DNA of 64,000 nucleotides from Streptomyces specialis (GTDB taxonomy: Bacteria > Actinomycetota > Actinomycetes > Streptomycetales > Streptomycetaceae). Positions 27,738 to 37,112 of the stretch are shown here, in pieces. The position numbers and the translations under genes were made by a program. The notes beneath the pieces were generated by a model. The model was not told the origin of the DNA. It saw nothing but the letters and a program-made list of their open reading frames with translations, and ran no database searches. The stretch lies in assembly GCF_001493375.1 (NCBI RefSeq), contig NZ_LN929895.1:585485-649484 (forward strand), written 5' to 3'. Within the stretch, counting starts at the first letter, position 1. Each line of letters opens with the position of its first letter.

Positions 27738-28802
27738 ATGGCGCAATTGTTCGACTCTTCGCTCGATCAAGTGGCCCTGTTCGGGAAGGGCGTGCGATTC
27801 TCCCGGATTCACCATACTCGGTCGTGTGTGATCGGCGAAGATTGGGGTGCGGACATGCCAGATGTTTTCGATCGTATCGAGTGGAAGGTTCGAGACATCT
27901 TCGGAAAAGAGCGGGTGTGCGTGCATGTCGGGAATGTTGAGGAGTGTGACATCAAGCGGCATCCTTCTTATCCGAAGTTCCGCGCCGAGGCGATATTGGC
28001 GGGGATTCGGTCAGCCCCGACTTCCCGCCTGTGGGAGTCCCTGATTGCCATGGGAAGGCTGTGTGACCTGGAGGGTGATGACACGTGGCGGTTGGTCGTC
28101 CTCGACTGCATCGTTCCCTGTTTTCGTTCTCTGTCCGCGAAAATTGCCCGCGATTTTCGAGTCGACCGCGAAGAAATCCGGTCGGCTATGGTGGCGACCG
28201 CATTGGAGGTGTGGGCAGACACTGCCATGGGCGTTCCGCCGCGTCACGTCAGGGATCGAATGGTGAAGGCGGCCTTCGATGTGGCCTTCCGCCATGGGAA
28301 TGCGACCTTGTCGGAGTACTCGACGGACGACATTGAAATATTCACTCCCGAAACACCTGCCCAGGATCCCGGGCTGAGGGCGTCGTCGATCATCGATCTC
28401 AACAGTATCCGTGATGCGGATGTCGCAGAAAAGATCAGAGGTGAGCGGGTCGGGGCACTGTTTAAGGCGGCGGGTCACTTCGACGTCGTGCAGGGTTTGC
28501 ATGAGGACATCCGCTCCGGTCGCCGTTCTGGATCGGTCAGCCAGGCCGTGGTCTCGTCACTGTCGCGATTCCGAATTTCTAACCCCAACTCCTATTATTA
28601 CGCCTCAGACCTCTACCCCCCGTTCACCGGGCTCCGAGAAGCAGCAGGCGTGATGGGGATTCCCGAATCTGCCGCACACCGACTCGTCAGGGCGGGAGAG
28701 TTCCCCTTCCCCGCAGCAAGGGCGGGACGGAGCTACAAAGTCTCGGTCAAGGCCCTCATGCATTTTCATGGACATCCCGGATTCCATTATCCACGTCGAT
28801 GA
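27738..28802 (+). CDS. Unknown protein with C-terminal excisionase-like HTH (left arm)
   Basis: A 354-aa protein of no recognised family. The first 230 residues are mixed alpha/beta with many charged residues and several cysteines (HVGNVEECDIKRHP, LDCIVPCFRSL). The last 60 residues (LREAAGVMGIPESAAHRLVRAGEFPFPAARAG... to VSVKALMHFHG) look like a MerR/excisionase-type winged HTH. Codon use is less G+C-biased than its neighbours, which suggests recent acquisition. Its DNA-binding end and its position near an integrase suggest a role in element control, but this is inference. It is the only apparently intact gene in the arm, and an identical copy is at 29194-30258. Confidence 0.7.
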   Translation: MAQLFDSSLDQVALFGKGVRFSRIHHTRSCVIGEDWGADMPDVFDRIEWKVRDIFGKERVCVHVGNVEECDIKRHPSYPKFRAEAILAGIRSAPTSRLWESLIAMGRLCDLEGDDTWRLVVLDCIVPCFRSLSAKIARDFRVDREEIRSAMVATALEVWADTAMGVPPRHVRDRMVKAAFDVAFRHGNATLSEYSTDDIEIFTPETPAQDPGLRASSIIDLNSIRDADVAEKIRGERVGALFKAAGHFDVVQGLHEDIRSGRRSGSVSQAVVSSLSRFRISNPNSYYYASDLYPPFTGLREAAGVMGIPESAAHRLVRAGEFPFPAARAGRSYKVSVKALMHFHGHPGFHYPRR

Positions 28803-29193
28803 CGTAGAGAACGGTGCTCTCCATGCGAGCCTCGGCGTACGGTGAGCCATGATGCCGTCAGCCCAATGCCGCACTCAAAGTTGTGAGACGCCGCCGCAGC
28901 AACGCTTTGGGCGGCGTAAGCCAAGGGAACCGACTCCTGTTGCAGGATCAGTAGCAGTGTGCAGAAGTCCGGCGGTGTCCGTCGACGCAGGTCAGCCAAC
29001 AGGTCAGCCCGCAGCGGACACCGCCGGACTTCTGCACACTGCTACTGATCCTGCAACAGGAGTCGGTTCCCTTGGCTTACGCCGCCCAAAGCGTTGCTGC
29101 GGCGGCGTCTCACAACTTTGAGTGCGGCATTGGGCTGACGGCATCATGGCTCACCGTACGCCGAGGCTCGCATGGAGAGCACCGTTCTCTACG
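28803..29193. other. Centre of the palindrome, no gene seen
   Basis: 391 nt between the two convergent copies of the unknown gene. The innermost paired bases are 28981 and 29015, and the 33-nt spacer between them is asymmetric. No gene, insertion sequence or recognisable recombination site was found. The perfect pairing around the spacer could form a cruciform if real. Confidence 0.6.
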
Positions 29194-30258
29194 TCATCGA
29201 CGTGGATAATGGAATCCGGGATGTCCATGAAAATGCATGAGGGCCTTGACCGAGACTTTGTAGCTCCGTCCCGCCCTTGCTGCGGGGAAGGGGAACTCTC
29301 CCGCCCTGACGAGTCGGTGTGCGGCAGATTCGGGAATCCCCATCACGCCTGCTGCTTCTCGGAGCCCGGTGAACGGGGGGTAGAGGTCTGAGGCGTAATA
29401 ATAGGAGTTGGGGTTAGAAATTCGGAATCGCGACAGTGACGAGACCACGGCCTGGCTGACCGATCCAGAACGGCGACCGGAGCGGATGTCCTCATGCAAA
29501 CCCTGCACGACGTCGAAGTGACCCGCCGCCTTAAACAGTGCCCCGACCCGCTCACCTCTGATCTTTTCTGCGACATCCGCATCACGGATACTGTTGAGAT
29601 CGATGATCGACGACGCCCTCAGCCCGGGATCCTGGGCAGGTGTTTCGGGAGTGAATATTTCAATGTCGTCCGTCGAGTACTCCGACAAGGTCGCATTCCC
29701 ATGGCGGAAGGCCACATCGAAGGCCGCCTTCACCATTCGATCCCTGACGTGACGCGGCGGAACGCCCATGGCAGTGTCTGCCCACACCTCCAATGCGGTC
29801 GCCACCATAGCCGACCGGATTTCTTCGCGGTCGACTCGAAAATCGCGGGCAATTTTCGCGGACAGAGAACGAAAACAGGGAACGATGCAGTCGAGGACGA
29901 CCAACCGCCACGTGTCATCACCCTCCAGGTCACACAGCCTTCCCATGGCAATCAGGGACTCCCACAGGCGGGAAGTCGGGGCTGACCGAATCCCCGCCAA
30001 TATCGCCTCGGCGCGGAACTTCGGATAAGAAGGATGCCGCTTGATGTCACACTCCTCAACATTCCCGACATGCACGCACACCCGCTCTTTTCCGAAGATG
30101 TCTCGAACCTTCCACTCGATACGATCGAAAACATCTGGCATGTCCGCACCCCAATCTTCGCCGATCACACACGACCGAGTATGGTGAATCCGGGAGAATC
30201 GCACGCCCTTCCCGAACAGGGCCACTTGATCGAGCGAAGAGTCGAACAATTGCGCCAT
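29194..30258 (-). CDS. Unknown protein with C-terminal excisionase-like HTH (right arm copy)
   Basis: Identical in sequence to the gene at 27738-28802 but on the opposite strand, so the two would converge on the palindrome centre. It is likely the same genomic gene represented twice if the palindrome is an assembly product. See the left copy for the description. Confidence 0.6.
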   Translation of the reverse strand: MAQLFDSSLDQVALFGKGVRFSRIHHTRSCVIGEDWGADMPDVFDRIEWKVRDIFGKERVCVHVGNVEECDIKRHPSYPKFRAEAILAGIRSAPTSRLWESLIAMGRLCDLEGDDTWRLVVLDCIVPCFRSLSAKIARDFRVDREEIRSAMVATALEVWADTAMGVPPRHVRDRMVKAAFDVAFRHGNATLSEYSTDDIEIFTPETPAQDPGLRASSIIDLNSIRDADVAEKIRGERVGALFKAAGHFDVVQGLHEDIRSGRRSGSVSQAVVSSLSRFRISNPNSYYYASDLYPPFTGLREAAGVMGIPESAAHRLVRAGEFPFPAARAGRSYKVSVKALMHFHGHPGFHYPRR

Positions 30259-30490
30259 CGATCCTTTTTGCCCATGGCCAAGTGGATCCTCGAGCGGCGT
30301 CCACGCTGGCCGTCATATACATGCAGGAACCGGTAGCGCGGAAGCATCGCACGATAGATCCTCCATACCGCCTGGGGCGTCTTCAGAAGAGACGTCCCAA
30401 GACATCGAGACCCGGTACTTCCTGGGAAGCGCGTCTCGACACTCCTGCACATGCAGAGCCTGTCGAGGCACCTGACTGCGGGGATGCGCC

Positions 30491-30686
30491 GTGCCGCCAG
30501 GGCAACCCCGAACAAGCCTGCGCCACTTGGACCCAAGCCATGGACCACATGGACGCCGCCGCCTCCGCCCGCATCACCGAAGCCGTCCGCACCATACGCC
30601 GCGGCCTCGCCCCCTACCGCGCACGCGGCCTGCGCACCGCCGCCGAACTCGACAAACGCGCCACCGCCTTCCTCACCCGCACCTGA
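30491..30686 (+). pseudogene. Regulator C-terminal fragment (right arm copy)
   Basis: Mirror copy of 27310-27505, identical in sequence, encoding the same roughly 60-residue C-terminal remnant that ends RATAFLTRT. Confidence 0.45.
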
Positions 30687-30767
30687 CCCAGCGCCCCCAA
30701 TCACGAGCCGGATCGGGCGCGCCACACGAGCCGCTGGACCTGGAGTGGATGGCCACCGAGCAGGCGA

Positions 30768-32113
30768 GGCTTCACCACCGCCTCCGATGCCAAGGAGGAG
30801 CTGGACAAGGTCCGCGCCTTGCTGGCCATCCCCGACGCCGACGACCCCGCCGCTCTCCTCGCGGTCAGCGACATGCTGGAGCAGTGCGGGCAGGAGCGCG
30901 AGCCGCTGCCCGACTACGACGAAACCCGCCGCCGCCTGGCCGCAGGACAAGCCCTCAACCCGCGGATGACCGTAGTCGAGTGGCTGGACCTGTGGCTGGC
31001 CGGGAAGAAACGGCTGCGGACAGGCGGGCAGCGGTACGAGACGGACATCCGCATCCACCTCAAACCGCATCTGGGTTCCATACGGCTGGACAAACTGCAG
31101 GTCGCCCATCTGAACCGGATGTTCGACGCTATCAACGAGACCAACATCGAGATCGAGGAGCAGAACACCCAGCGCCGCGCCGCCCTCGACGACCTTGCCA
31201 CCATCCCGTGGAAAGGCACCGACAACCGCGCCCGCCGCCAGGCGCTGAAAGCCTCGATCGACGCGATGCCGCCCTTCCGCCGCGTCACCGGCGTCAACAC
31301 CCAGTACCACATCAAGGCCACGCTGCGGGCCGCGCTCAACACCGCGATCGCCCAGCGGCTCATCCCCAACTACAACCCGGCCGAGCACGTCGAGCTGATG
31401 CCCGGCACCAAGCCCAAGGCCCTGGTGTGGACCGACGAACGCGTCGCCCACTGGCAAACCACCGGCGAACGCCCCTCTCCAGTCATGGTCTGGACCCCGG
31501 AACAGACCGGCCGCTTCCTCGACTTCATCGCTGACCACCGCCTGTACTGCATGTGGAGGCTGATGGCCTTCCGCGGCATGCGACGCGGCGAAGCCTGCGG
31601 CCTGCGCTGGACCGACTTCCACGCCCCCAGTCACTCCCTGTCGGTCGCCACCCAGCTCGTCTAGGACGGCTGGAACATCATCGAAGGCGTCCCCAAGACC
31701 AACAGCGGCATCCGCGTCATCGCCCTGGACGCCGAGTCCGTCAACGACCTCGAAGCCCACCGCCACCGGCAGGAGGCCGAACGCGCGCAGTGGGAAGACG
31801 CCTGGGTCGAAACCGGCCGCATCTTCACCACCGAAGACGGCTCCTGGCTCCACCCCGGCAAGATCAGCGACCTGTTCAACCGCCTCGTCGCCGACGCCGG
31901 CCTGCCCCCGTCCGCTTGCACGACCTGCGTCACGGCGCCGCCACCCTCATGCTCGCCGCAGGCATCGACTCCAAGATCGTCTCCGAGACCCTTGGTCACT
32001 CCGACACCCGCATCACCCGCGAGGTCTACCAAGCCGTGCTCGACGACCTCGCCCGCGCCGCCGCCGAAGCCGTCGTCCAACTCGTCCCCCGCAACCGCCC
32101 CACGCCCACCTGA
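30768..32113 (+). pseudogene. Decayed tyrosine integrase (right arm copy)
   Basis: Mirror copy of the left-arm integrase with the same lesions: missing N-terminus, in-frame TAG at 31662-31664 and a one-base deletion near 31910. That both arms carry identical lesions means either the arms are one locus assembled twice or the duplication is younger than the decay. Confidence 0.82.
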
Positions 32114-32157
32114 TCGCCGAGCAGCGAGCAACCGGGTCCCCGGAGGGGCCGATGCTC

Positions 32158-33099
32158 CTACGGCACACGCCCGGGGCCGGTGGTGTCCGGGCCGGGCGGC
32201 TGGGGTTGGGGGTGTTCGGTTTCGAGCTGGTGGAGGTAGGTGGTGGCGGTGGTGGTTTCGGCGGCGCCGATGCGCTGATACGTCGCGACTGCCTCGCGGA
32301 GGGTGGTGATGGCCTGCTGGGGGTGGCCGAGGGCGTGGTGGGCGCGGGCGGCGCCTTCCAGGGCGTGGGCTTGGTCGATGGGGCTGCCGGCCTGGCGGGC
32401 GAGGGTGAGGGCCTGCTGGTAGGTGTCGAGGGCGGCCGGGTGCTGGTGGGTGGCGGTGTGGAGGTCGCCGGTGGAGTTGAGGGTTTCCGCCTCACCTTGC
32501 GTGTCGCCGACGTCGTGGAACAGGGCGCGGGAGCGGTCCAGGAGGTCAGCGGCTTGGGGGAAGTTTCCTTGCTGGGTGCTGGTCTGGCCCAGCAGTTGCA
32601 GGGTGTTGGCCTGGCCATGGGGGTCGCCGAGGGCGGTGAAGAGATCGTGGGCCTGCTGGGCCAGCCGCGCCGCCTCACCGCAATCAGCCGTCAGTCGCCG
32701 CAGCCGGCCCAAGTTGAGCAGGGTGTACGCCTGGCCGCTGCGGTTGCCGAGGCCGGTGTAAAGGTCATACGCCTGCTGGGCCAGCCACCCCGCCTCACCG
32801 TACTCACCCGTCGCCCGCCGCGCCCGGCCCAGGTTGAGCAGGGTGTACGCCTGGCCGTGGCGGTTGCCGAGGCCGGTGTAAAGGTCATACGCCTGCTGGG
32901 CCAGCCGCCCCGCCTCCGTGTAGCCACCCGTCGCCTGCCGCACCCCGCCCAGGTCGGCCAGGGTGTTGGCCTGGCCGAGTTGGTTGCCGAGGCCGGTGTA
33001 AAGGTCATACGCCTGCTGGGCCAGCCACCCCGCCTCCGTGTAGTCACCCGTCAGCCGCCGCACCCAGCCCAGGTCGGCCAGGGTGTTGGCCTGGCCGAG
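32158..33099 (-). pseudogene. TPR-array fragment of a STAND protein (right arm copy)
   Basis: Mirror of the TPR end of the NB-ARC gene at 23594-25838, but without any NB-ARC domain. At 33100 it joins unrelated sequence belonging to a STAND gene on the opposite strand. It encodes the 40-aa TPR units with about ten base differences from the left arm in the outermost units. Confidence 0.75.
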
Positions 33100-33172
33100 T
33101 GTGCGCATCGGCCGCTGACGAAGGAGGCTGCGCGGGACGGCCCGGCCCCGGCTGCTGCCGCCGGGCACGGCG

Positions 33173-35191
33173 GTGTTCACCGACCGCGAGGCGGTGCTGG
33201 CCGAACTGACCGCGCTGGTGGACGAGTCGGAGGCGGCGCGGATCGTGGTCCTGCTCGGCCCTGGAGGTATCGGCAAGACCGCCACGGCCGTGCACTGCGC
33301 CCGCGCGCTGGCGGACCGGTTTCCCGACGGCCAGCTCTACGCCGACCTGCGGGGCGCCTCGGCCGCCACGGCCGTGGCGCCTTCCGAGGTCCTGCGCCGG
33401 TTCCTGGCCGCGCTGGGGGTGGCGCCGGACCGTATCCCGGCGGACGAGCAGGAGCAGGCGGACGCCTTCCGTGACCTCACCGCGCGCAGGCGGCTGCTGG
33501 TGCTGCTGGACAACGCTCACTCGGCCGCGCAGGTCGTTCCGCTCCTGACCGCCTCGGCGACGTCCCTCGTCGTGGTCACCAGCCGGTACCGCCTCCCGGA
33601 GTTGGTGCGGGACTTCGGGGCGCGTCTCGTCGCGCTGGGTCCGCTCTCCGCCGCCGACTCGGTGCGGCTGCTGACCCGGATCGCCGGGCCCGCGCGGGTC
33701 GCGCAACAGCCGGCGCTCGCCGAGGTCGCGGCCGGTTCGTGCGCGGGCATGCCGCTGGCGCTGTGCGCCACGGGTGCCCGGGCCGCGGAGCGCGAACACC
33801 TCAGTTGGGAACGCATCGTGCGGGAACTCTCCGGGGAGGGACGCGACGCCCGGCGCGAGGACGCGTCGCAGCCTGTCTTCCGCGCCACCGACCTTTCGTA
33901 CGGAGAGCTGAGCCCGCCCGCCGCGCGCCTCTACCGGTTGCTGGGCCTGCGGCCGTGGCCGCAGATCTCCGTGGGCGCCGCCGCCGCGATCGCCGGCACC
34001 GGCGGTGAGGACGAGGCCCGCGCCCTGCTGGAGGAGTTGGCCGGTACGCACCTGCTGGAGGAAGTCGCGGACGAGCGTTACCGGTTCCACGACGTGGTCC
34101 GTCAGCACGCCGAACGACGGGCCAGGCAGGAGGAGGACCAGCGGGAACTCGCCCTGGCGACGGGGCGGATCGTGCGCTGGTACCTGCGCGGGGCGGCGGT
34201 GGCCGACATGGCCGTGCTGCCCGGCCGCTGGCGTCTGGGCCCCGCGTACGCCGCGCTCGCCGCCCGCGCCGACGCCGAACCGGTCACGGCCGCGCGGGGA
34301 TTGGAGTGGCTCGGGCGCGAGCGCGAGAACCTGGCGGAGGCGGTCGTCGCGGCGGAGGAGTACGGCTTCGACGATCTGGTCTGGCAGATGTGCGAGGCGA
34401 TGTGGGGCCTGCACCTGAAGCTGGGGTTCCACGAGCAGTGGGCGGACACCCACGCGCGGGGTGTCGCCGCCGCCCGGCGCGTCGTGGACGCGTTCGGTGA
34501 CGCGCGGGCCGAGGGCCGGATGCGCGTGCAGTACGCCTTCGCGCTGATGGGGCTGCGGCGGTCGGTGGAGGCGGAGGAGGAGTTGCGCGCGGCGGCGGCG
34601 GCCGACCGGCGGGCCGGGCACAGGCGGGGCGTGGCCACGGCCGAGGAGACTCTGGGGCTGCTGCGGTTGCGGCAGTGGCGGTACGCCGAGGCCGAGGCGC
34701 TCTTCGCGCGGGCCCGGGACACCCTGGGCGGGATCGCGCCCGGGGAGGAGGGCGCGCCGGACGTGCCGCGTGCCACCGCGATCCTGGCGTACCACACCGG
34801 GCGCGCGCTGCGCGGGCGCGGGCGGCTGGACGAGGCGGTGCGCCAACTCCTCGAAGCCCTCGCGCTCTTCCGCGACCTCGCCGTCCCCGACCCCTACAAC
34901 GAGGCCAAGGTGCAGGCGAGTCTGGGGGAGACGTTCCTGGACGCCGGTGACGCGGATGCCGCGCGCCGCCCCCTCGACGACGCGCTGGAGGTGCTGGCGG
35001 CGCAGGGGGAACGGCTTCAACGGGCCGAAGCCGCCCGGCTGCGGGCCCGTTGTGCCATGGAACTGGCCGACGCGGAAGGGGAGGTGCGGTTCCTGCGCCT
35101 GGCCAGGTCGCTGTACGAGCGCGGGGGTGAGCCCGCCGTTGTCACGCGGCTGGACGCGCGCCTGGCGGAACTTGGCGCCGACGCCGAGTAG
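33173..35191 (+). CDS. NB-ARC/TPR STAND protein, 5' end probably cut
   Basis: A 672-aa STAND ATPase: FTDREAVLAELTALV, P-loop LLGPGGIGKTATA, RLLVLLDNAHS, VVTSRYRL, and RFHDVVRQHAERRA at the end of the winged helix, then degenerate TPR-like helices (residues 390-670). The frame stays open upstream of GTG 33173 and reads RLLPPGTA in front of it, as in relatives where this is a linker, so the natural N-terminus with its signalling domain probably lay beyond the palindrome edge at 33100 and is lost. It converges on the GT-B-like gene with a 12-nt gap. Third STAND gene in 15 kb. Confidence 0.82.
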   Translation: MFTDREAVLAELTALVDESEAARIVVLLGPGGIGKTATAVHCARALADRFPDGQLYADLRGASAATAVAPSEVLRRFLAALGVAPDRIPADEQEQADAFRDLTARRRLLVLLDNAHSAAQVVPLLTASATSLVVVTSRYRLPELVRDFGARLVALGPLSAADSVRLLTRIAGPARVAQQPALAEVAAGSCAGMPLALCATGARAAEREHLSWERIVRELSGEGRDARREDASQPVFRATDLSYGELSPPAARLYRLLGLRPWPQISVGAAAAIAGTGGEDEARALLEELAGTHLLEEVADERYRFHDVVRQHAERRARQEEDQRELALATGRIVRWYLRGAAVADMAVLPGRWRLGPAYAALAARADAEPVTAARGLEWLGRERENLAEAVVAAEEYGFDDLVWQMCEAMWGLHLKLGFHEQWADTHARGVAAARRVVDAFGDARAEGRMRVQYAFALMGLRRSVEAEEELRAAAAADRRAGHRRGVATAEETLGLLRLRQWRYAEAEALFARARDTLGGIAPGEEGAPDVPRATAILAYHTGRALRGRGRLDEAVRQLLEALALFRDLAVPDPYNEAKVQASLGETFLDAGDADAARRPLDDALEVLAAQGERLQRAEAARLRARCAMELADAEGEVRFLRLARSLYERGGEPAVVTRLDARLAELGADAE

Positions 35192-35203
35192 TCGGGCAGG
35201 TGT

Positions 35204-37012
35204 TCACCCGGTGATCTCGACCCGCACCCGGTGCCGGGCCCGGCCCGTCACGACGGTGAGCCCATGGGCGGCGGCGTCGGCCAGCGAGCCTCCGTCGCCG
35301 AGCCAGGCGTGCAGCGCCGAGGCGTAGGCGGCCGGATCGCACAGGTCCACGCGGCCCGAGGCGTCCGGGGCGGCGGTGAGGCGCGCCGGGCCGTCTCCGC
35401 GCGCCCGCACGGTGCAGCGGTCCGGGCCGGTGATGTAGGCCGCCAGCCGGCAGCCCGGATGGCGGGCCAGGATCTCGGCCGTCCACACGGCCGGGGGTCC
35501 CACCCGGGGGTCGTCCTCGGCGGCGTAGCACAGGATCACGTCGGCGATGCGGAGCCGGCTGATGTCCCGGGTGTCCTCGTGTACGGCGGTGTGGGCGCCG
35601 TCGTGTCCGTCCGTCTCCGGTTCGAACCGGGCGTCGGCGTACCGTTCGACGGCGACCTCCGGCGGGCCGCCGGGGGGGATCCGGGGGAGGACGCGCAGGG
35701 GGGCGGTGCGTTCGGGCGGGGCCCGAGTGGGGTTGTGTGCCGCGCCCGGTGGGAGGAGGCGGTCGAGGGTCGCGGGGCGGCCGGCCGGTTCGGCGAGGGC
35801 GAGCAGGTCGTAGAAGAGCGCGCGCAGCAGCGCGGCGGACCGGGCGGGCGCGGAACTCACTTGTTGGGACAGCGTGTTGTAGCGCGCGGGGTCGTGACGT
35901 TCGATCGCGTCGTCGAGTTGGGCGGCGAGTCCGTCGTGGAGGCGCAGGCGGGGCGCGGTCCGTCCCAGGGCCGCCACGGGGGAGCCGGGGTCGAGATCGG
36001 TGCCGAGGTCGGGGTCGGGGAAGGCAGCGAGCAGGACGGGGCGGCCGATGGCGGCGGCGTAGTACGTGACCGAACCGTGGTCGCCGATCACGCAGTCAGC
36101 TGCGATCAGGGCCTGCCGCCACGCCTCCAGCGGCGGGATCAGCGCCAGTCCGGCCCGGCGGGCTCCGTCCAGCCAGGCCCGTACCTGCCCGGGGCCGTGG
36201 CCGTGCCAGATGTTGGGGTGGAGCACGGCGGCCGAACGGTACTCGTCGGCCGGCAGTTCAGCGGTGAGGCGTGGCAGCAGGCCGAGCAGCGGATCGGGTG
36301 GTTCGCCGCCGAAGAGGGAGCGGTGGCCCCAGGTGGAGGTGACCACGATCAGCCGCTGGTCCGTCGCGACGCCGAGCGCTCTGCGGAACCGCTCGCGGTG
36401 GGGTAGGGCGGCGAGGAGCCGGTCGTAGCAGGGGTCCCCGGCCAGTACGGCGGTGGGTACGGCCTCCGGGCAGGCGGCGGCGAGCCGTTCGAGCTGCTCG
36501 GGGTGGGACAGGACGGTCGTGGAGGCTATCGGCTTCCCGTTCCGCAGCAGCCACTCAGGGCCCAGGCCGAACGCCGCTTGGCGCTTGGCGCTTGGCGCTT
36601 GGCGCTTGGCGCTTGGCGCTTGGCGCTTGGCCAGTTTCTTATTGTATCCGACCCCATGAGAAATGACGGCCAATTTGCCCCGTATTTCGTGAAGTTGGCC
36701 GCCGTAGCTTGCCGATATCGCGAGGTCCACAGGGAGCTCCACCGCCTGCTTCCAGGGGAGCACGGGAAGTCCCGCTGCCTCCAGGAGGCCGGGTACGCCG
36801 TCCAGGAACGGCGACGATTCCGTGCACGTCGCCAGCAGTTGCACGCGGGGGTCGTCCGCGAACAGCGGCAGGACGTCCAGCAGTCGCGTCGCCGAGGTCA
36901 CGTTGTGCACGACGAACAGCACGCGCCGGCACCCGCGACGGGTCACCCAGTGCTCCGCGTCCGCTCCCACGGGCACCCTGACCTGCCGGATGTCCCCCAC
37001 TCCCGCTCCCAC
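35204..37012 (-). CDS. GT-B-fold glycosyl/glycerophosphotransferase-like protein
   Basis: A protein of about 600 aa with a Rossmann-type start (RRVLFVVHNVTSATRLLDVLPLF), a central VLAGDPCYDRL, VVTSTWGHRSLFG, AVLHPNIWHGHG and a late CVIGDHGSVTYYAAAIGRPVLL. This pattern recalls CDP-glycerol glycerophosphotransferase and related GT-B enzymes in the Streptomyces accessory genome. The donor and acceptor are unknown. The sequence between KLAKRQ and FGLGPEW is a run of AKRQAPS repeats encoded by eight 7-bp repeats (36575-36630). The start is uncertain: the ATG at 37012 and an internal GTG in QVRVPVG are both possible, and a 92-nt hairpin begins 8 nt upstream. Confidence 0.62.
   Translation of the reverse strand: MGAGVGDIRQVRVPVGADAEHWVTRRGCRRVLFVVHNVTSATRLLDVLPLFADDPRVQLLATCTESSPFLDGVPGLLEAAGLPVLPWKQAVELPVDLAISASYGGQLHEIRGKLAVISHGVGYNKKLAKRQAPSAKRQAPSAKRQAAFGLGPEWLLRNGKPIASTTVLSHPEQLERLAAACPEAVPTAVLAGDPCYDRLLAALPHRERFRRALGVATDQRLIVVTSTWGHRSLFGGEPPDPLLGLLPRLTAELPADEYRSAAVLHPNIWHGHGPGQVRAWLDGARRAGLALIPPLEAWRQALIAADCVIGDHGSVTYYAAAIGRPVLLAAFPDPDLGTDLDPGSPVAALGRTAPRLRLHDGLAAQLDDAIERHDPARYNTLSQQVSSAPARSAALLRALFYDLLALAEPAGRPATLDRLLPPGAAHNPTRAPPERTAPLRVLPRIPPGGPPEVAVERYADARFEPETDGHDGAHTAVHEDTRDISRLRIADVILCYAAEDDPRVGPPAVWTAEILARHPGCRLAAYITGPDRCTVRARGDGPARLTAAPDASGRVDLCDPAAYASALHAWLGDGGSLADAAAHGLTVVTGRARHRVRVEITG
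36575..36630 (-). repeat. Eight tandem 7-bp repeats (CGCTTGG) inside a gene
   Basis: Eight perfect copies of CGCTTGG (CCAAGCG on the coding strand), 56 nt in all, within codons of the GT-B-like gene. Three units make seven codons (AKRQAPS). Gain or loss of one unit shifts the frame. Confidence 0.95.
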
Positions 37013-37020
37013 GCACCTCT

Positions 37021-37112
37021 CCCGCCCGCCGCCCGGGCATCGGGCGATGCTAACCCGCCGCGTACGACGACGCGGCGGGCTAGCACCGCCCGCTGCCCGG
37101 GCGGCGGGCGGG
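37021..37112. repeat. 92-nt hairpin, 43-bp arms with three mismatches
   Basis: Arms 37021-37063 and 37070-37112 pair around a 6-nt loop with three A/T-to-C mismatches. Lies between two minus-strand genes and ends 2 nt before an adapter remnant. Possible strong terminator or assembly product. Confidence 0.8.

Larger units (their letters stand above)
24897..33099. repeat. 8.2-kb palindrome: two 4.1-kb inverted arms with a 33-nt spacer
   Basis: Positions x and 57996-x are complementary from 24897-28981 to 29015-33099. Coding frames on both strands are identical in the two arms, and only about ten differences occur, all in the outer TPR units (about 24937-25126). The centre, 28982-29014, is an unpaired 33-nt spacer. 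Each arm holds a TPR array, a decayed integrase, a short regulator fragment and one intact unknown gene. The left edge abuts adapter sequence. Confidence 0.92.

Noticed and set aside
33100..33172. Adapter sequence at the right edge of the palindrome
   Set aside because: The sequence at 33100-33172 does not match adapters; the edge is abrupt but of unknown origin.
37021..37112. Hairpin as a Streptomyces telomere or plasmid end
   Set aside because: Streptomyces telomeres have several spaced palindromes at a molecule end; here there is one hairpin inside coding sequence and next to an adapter.
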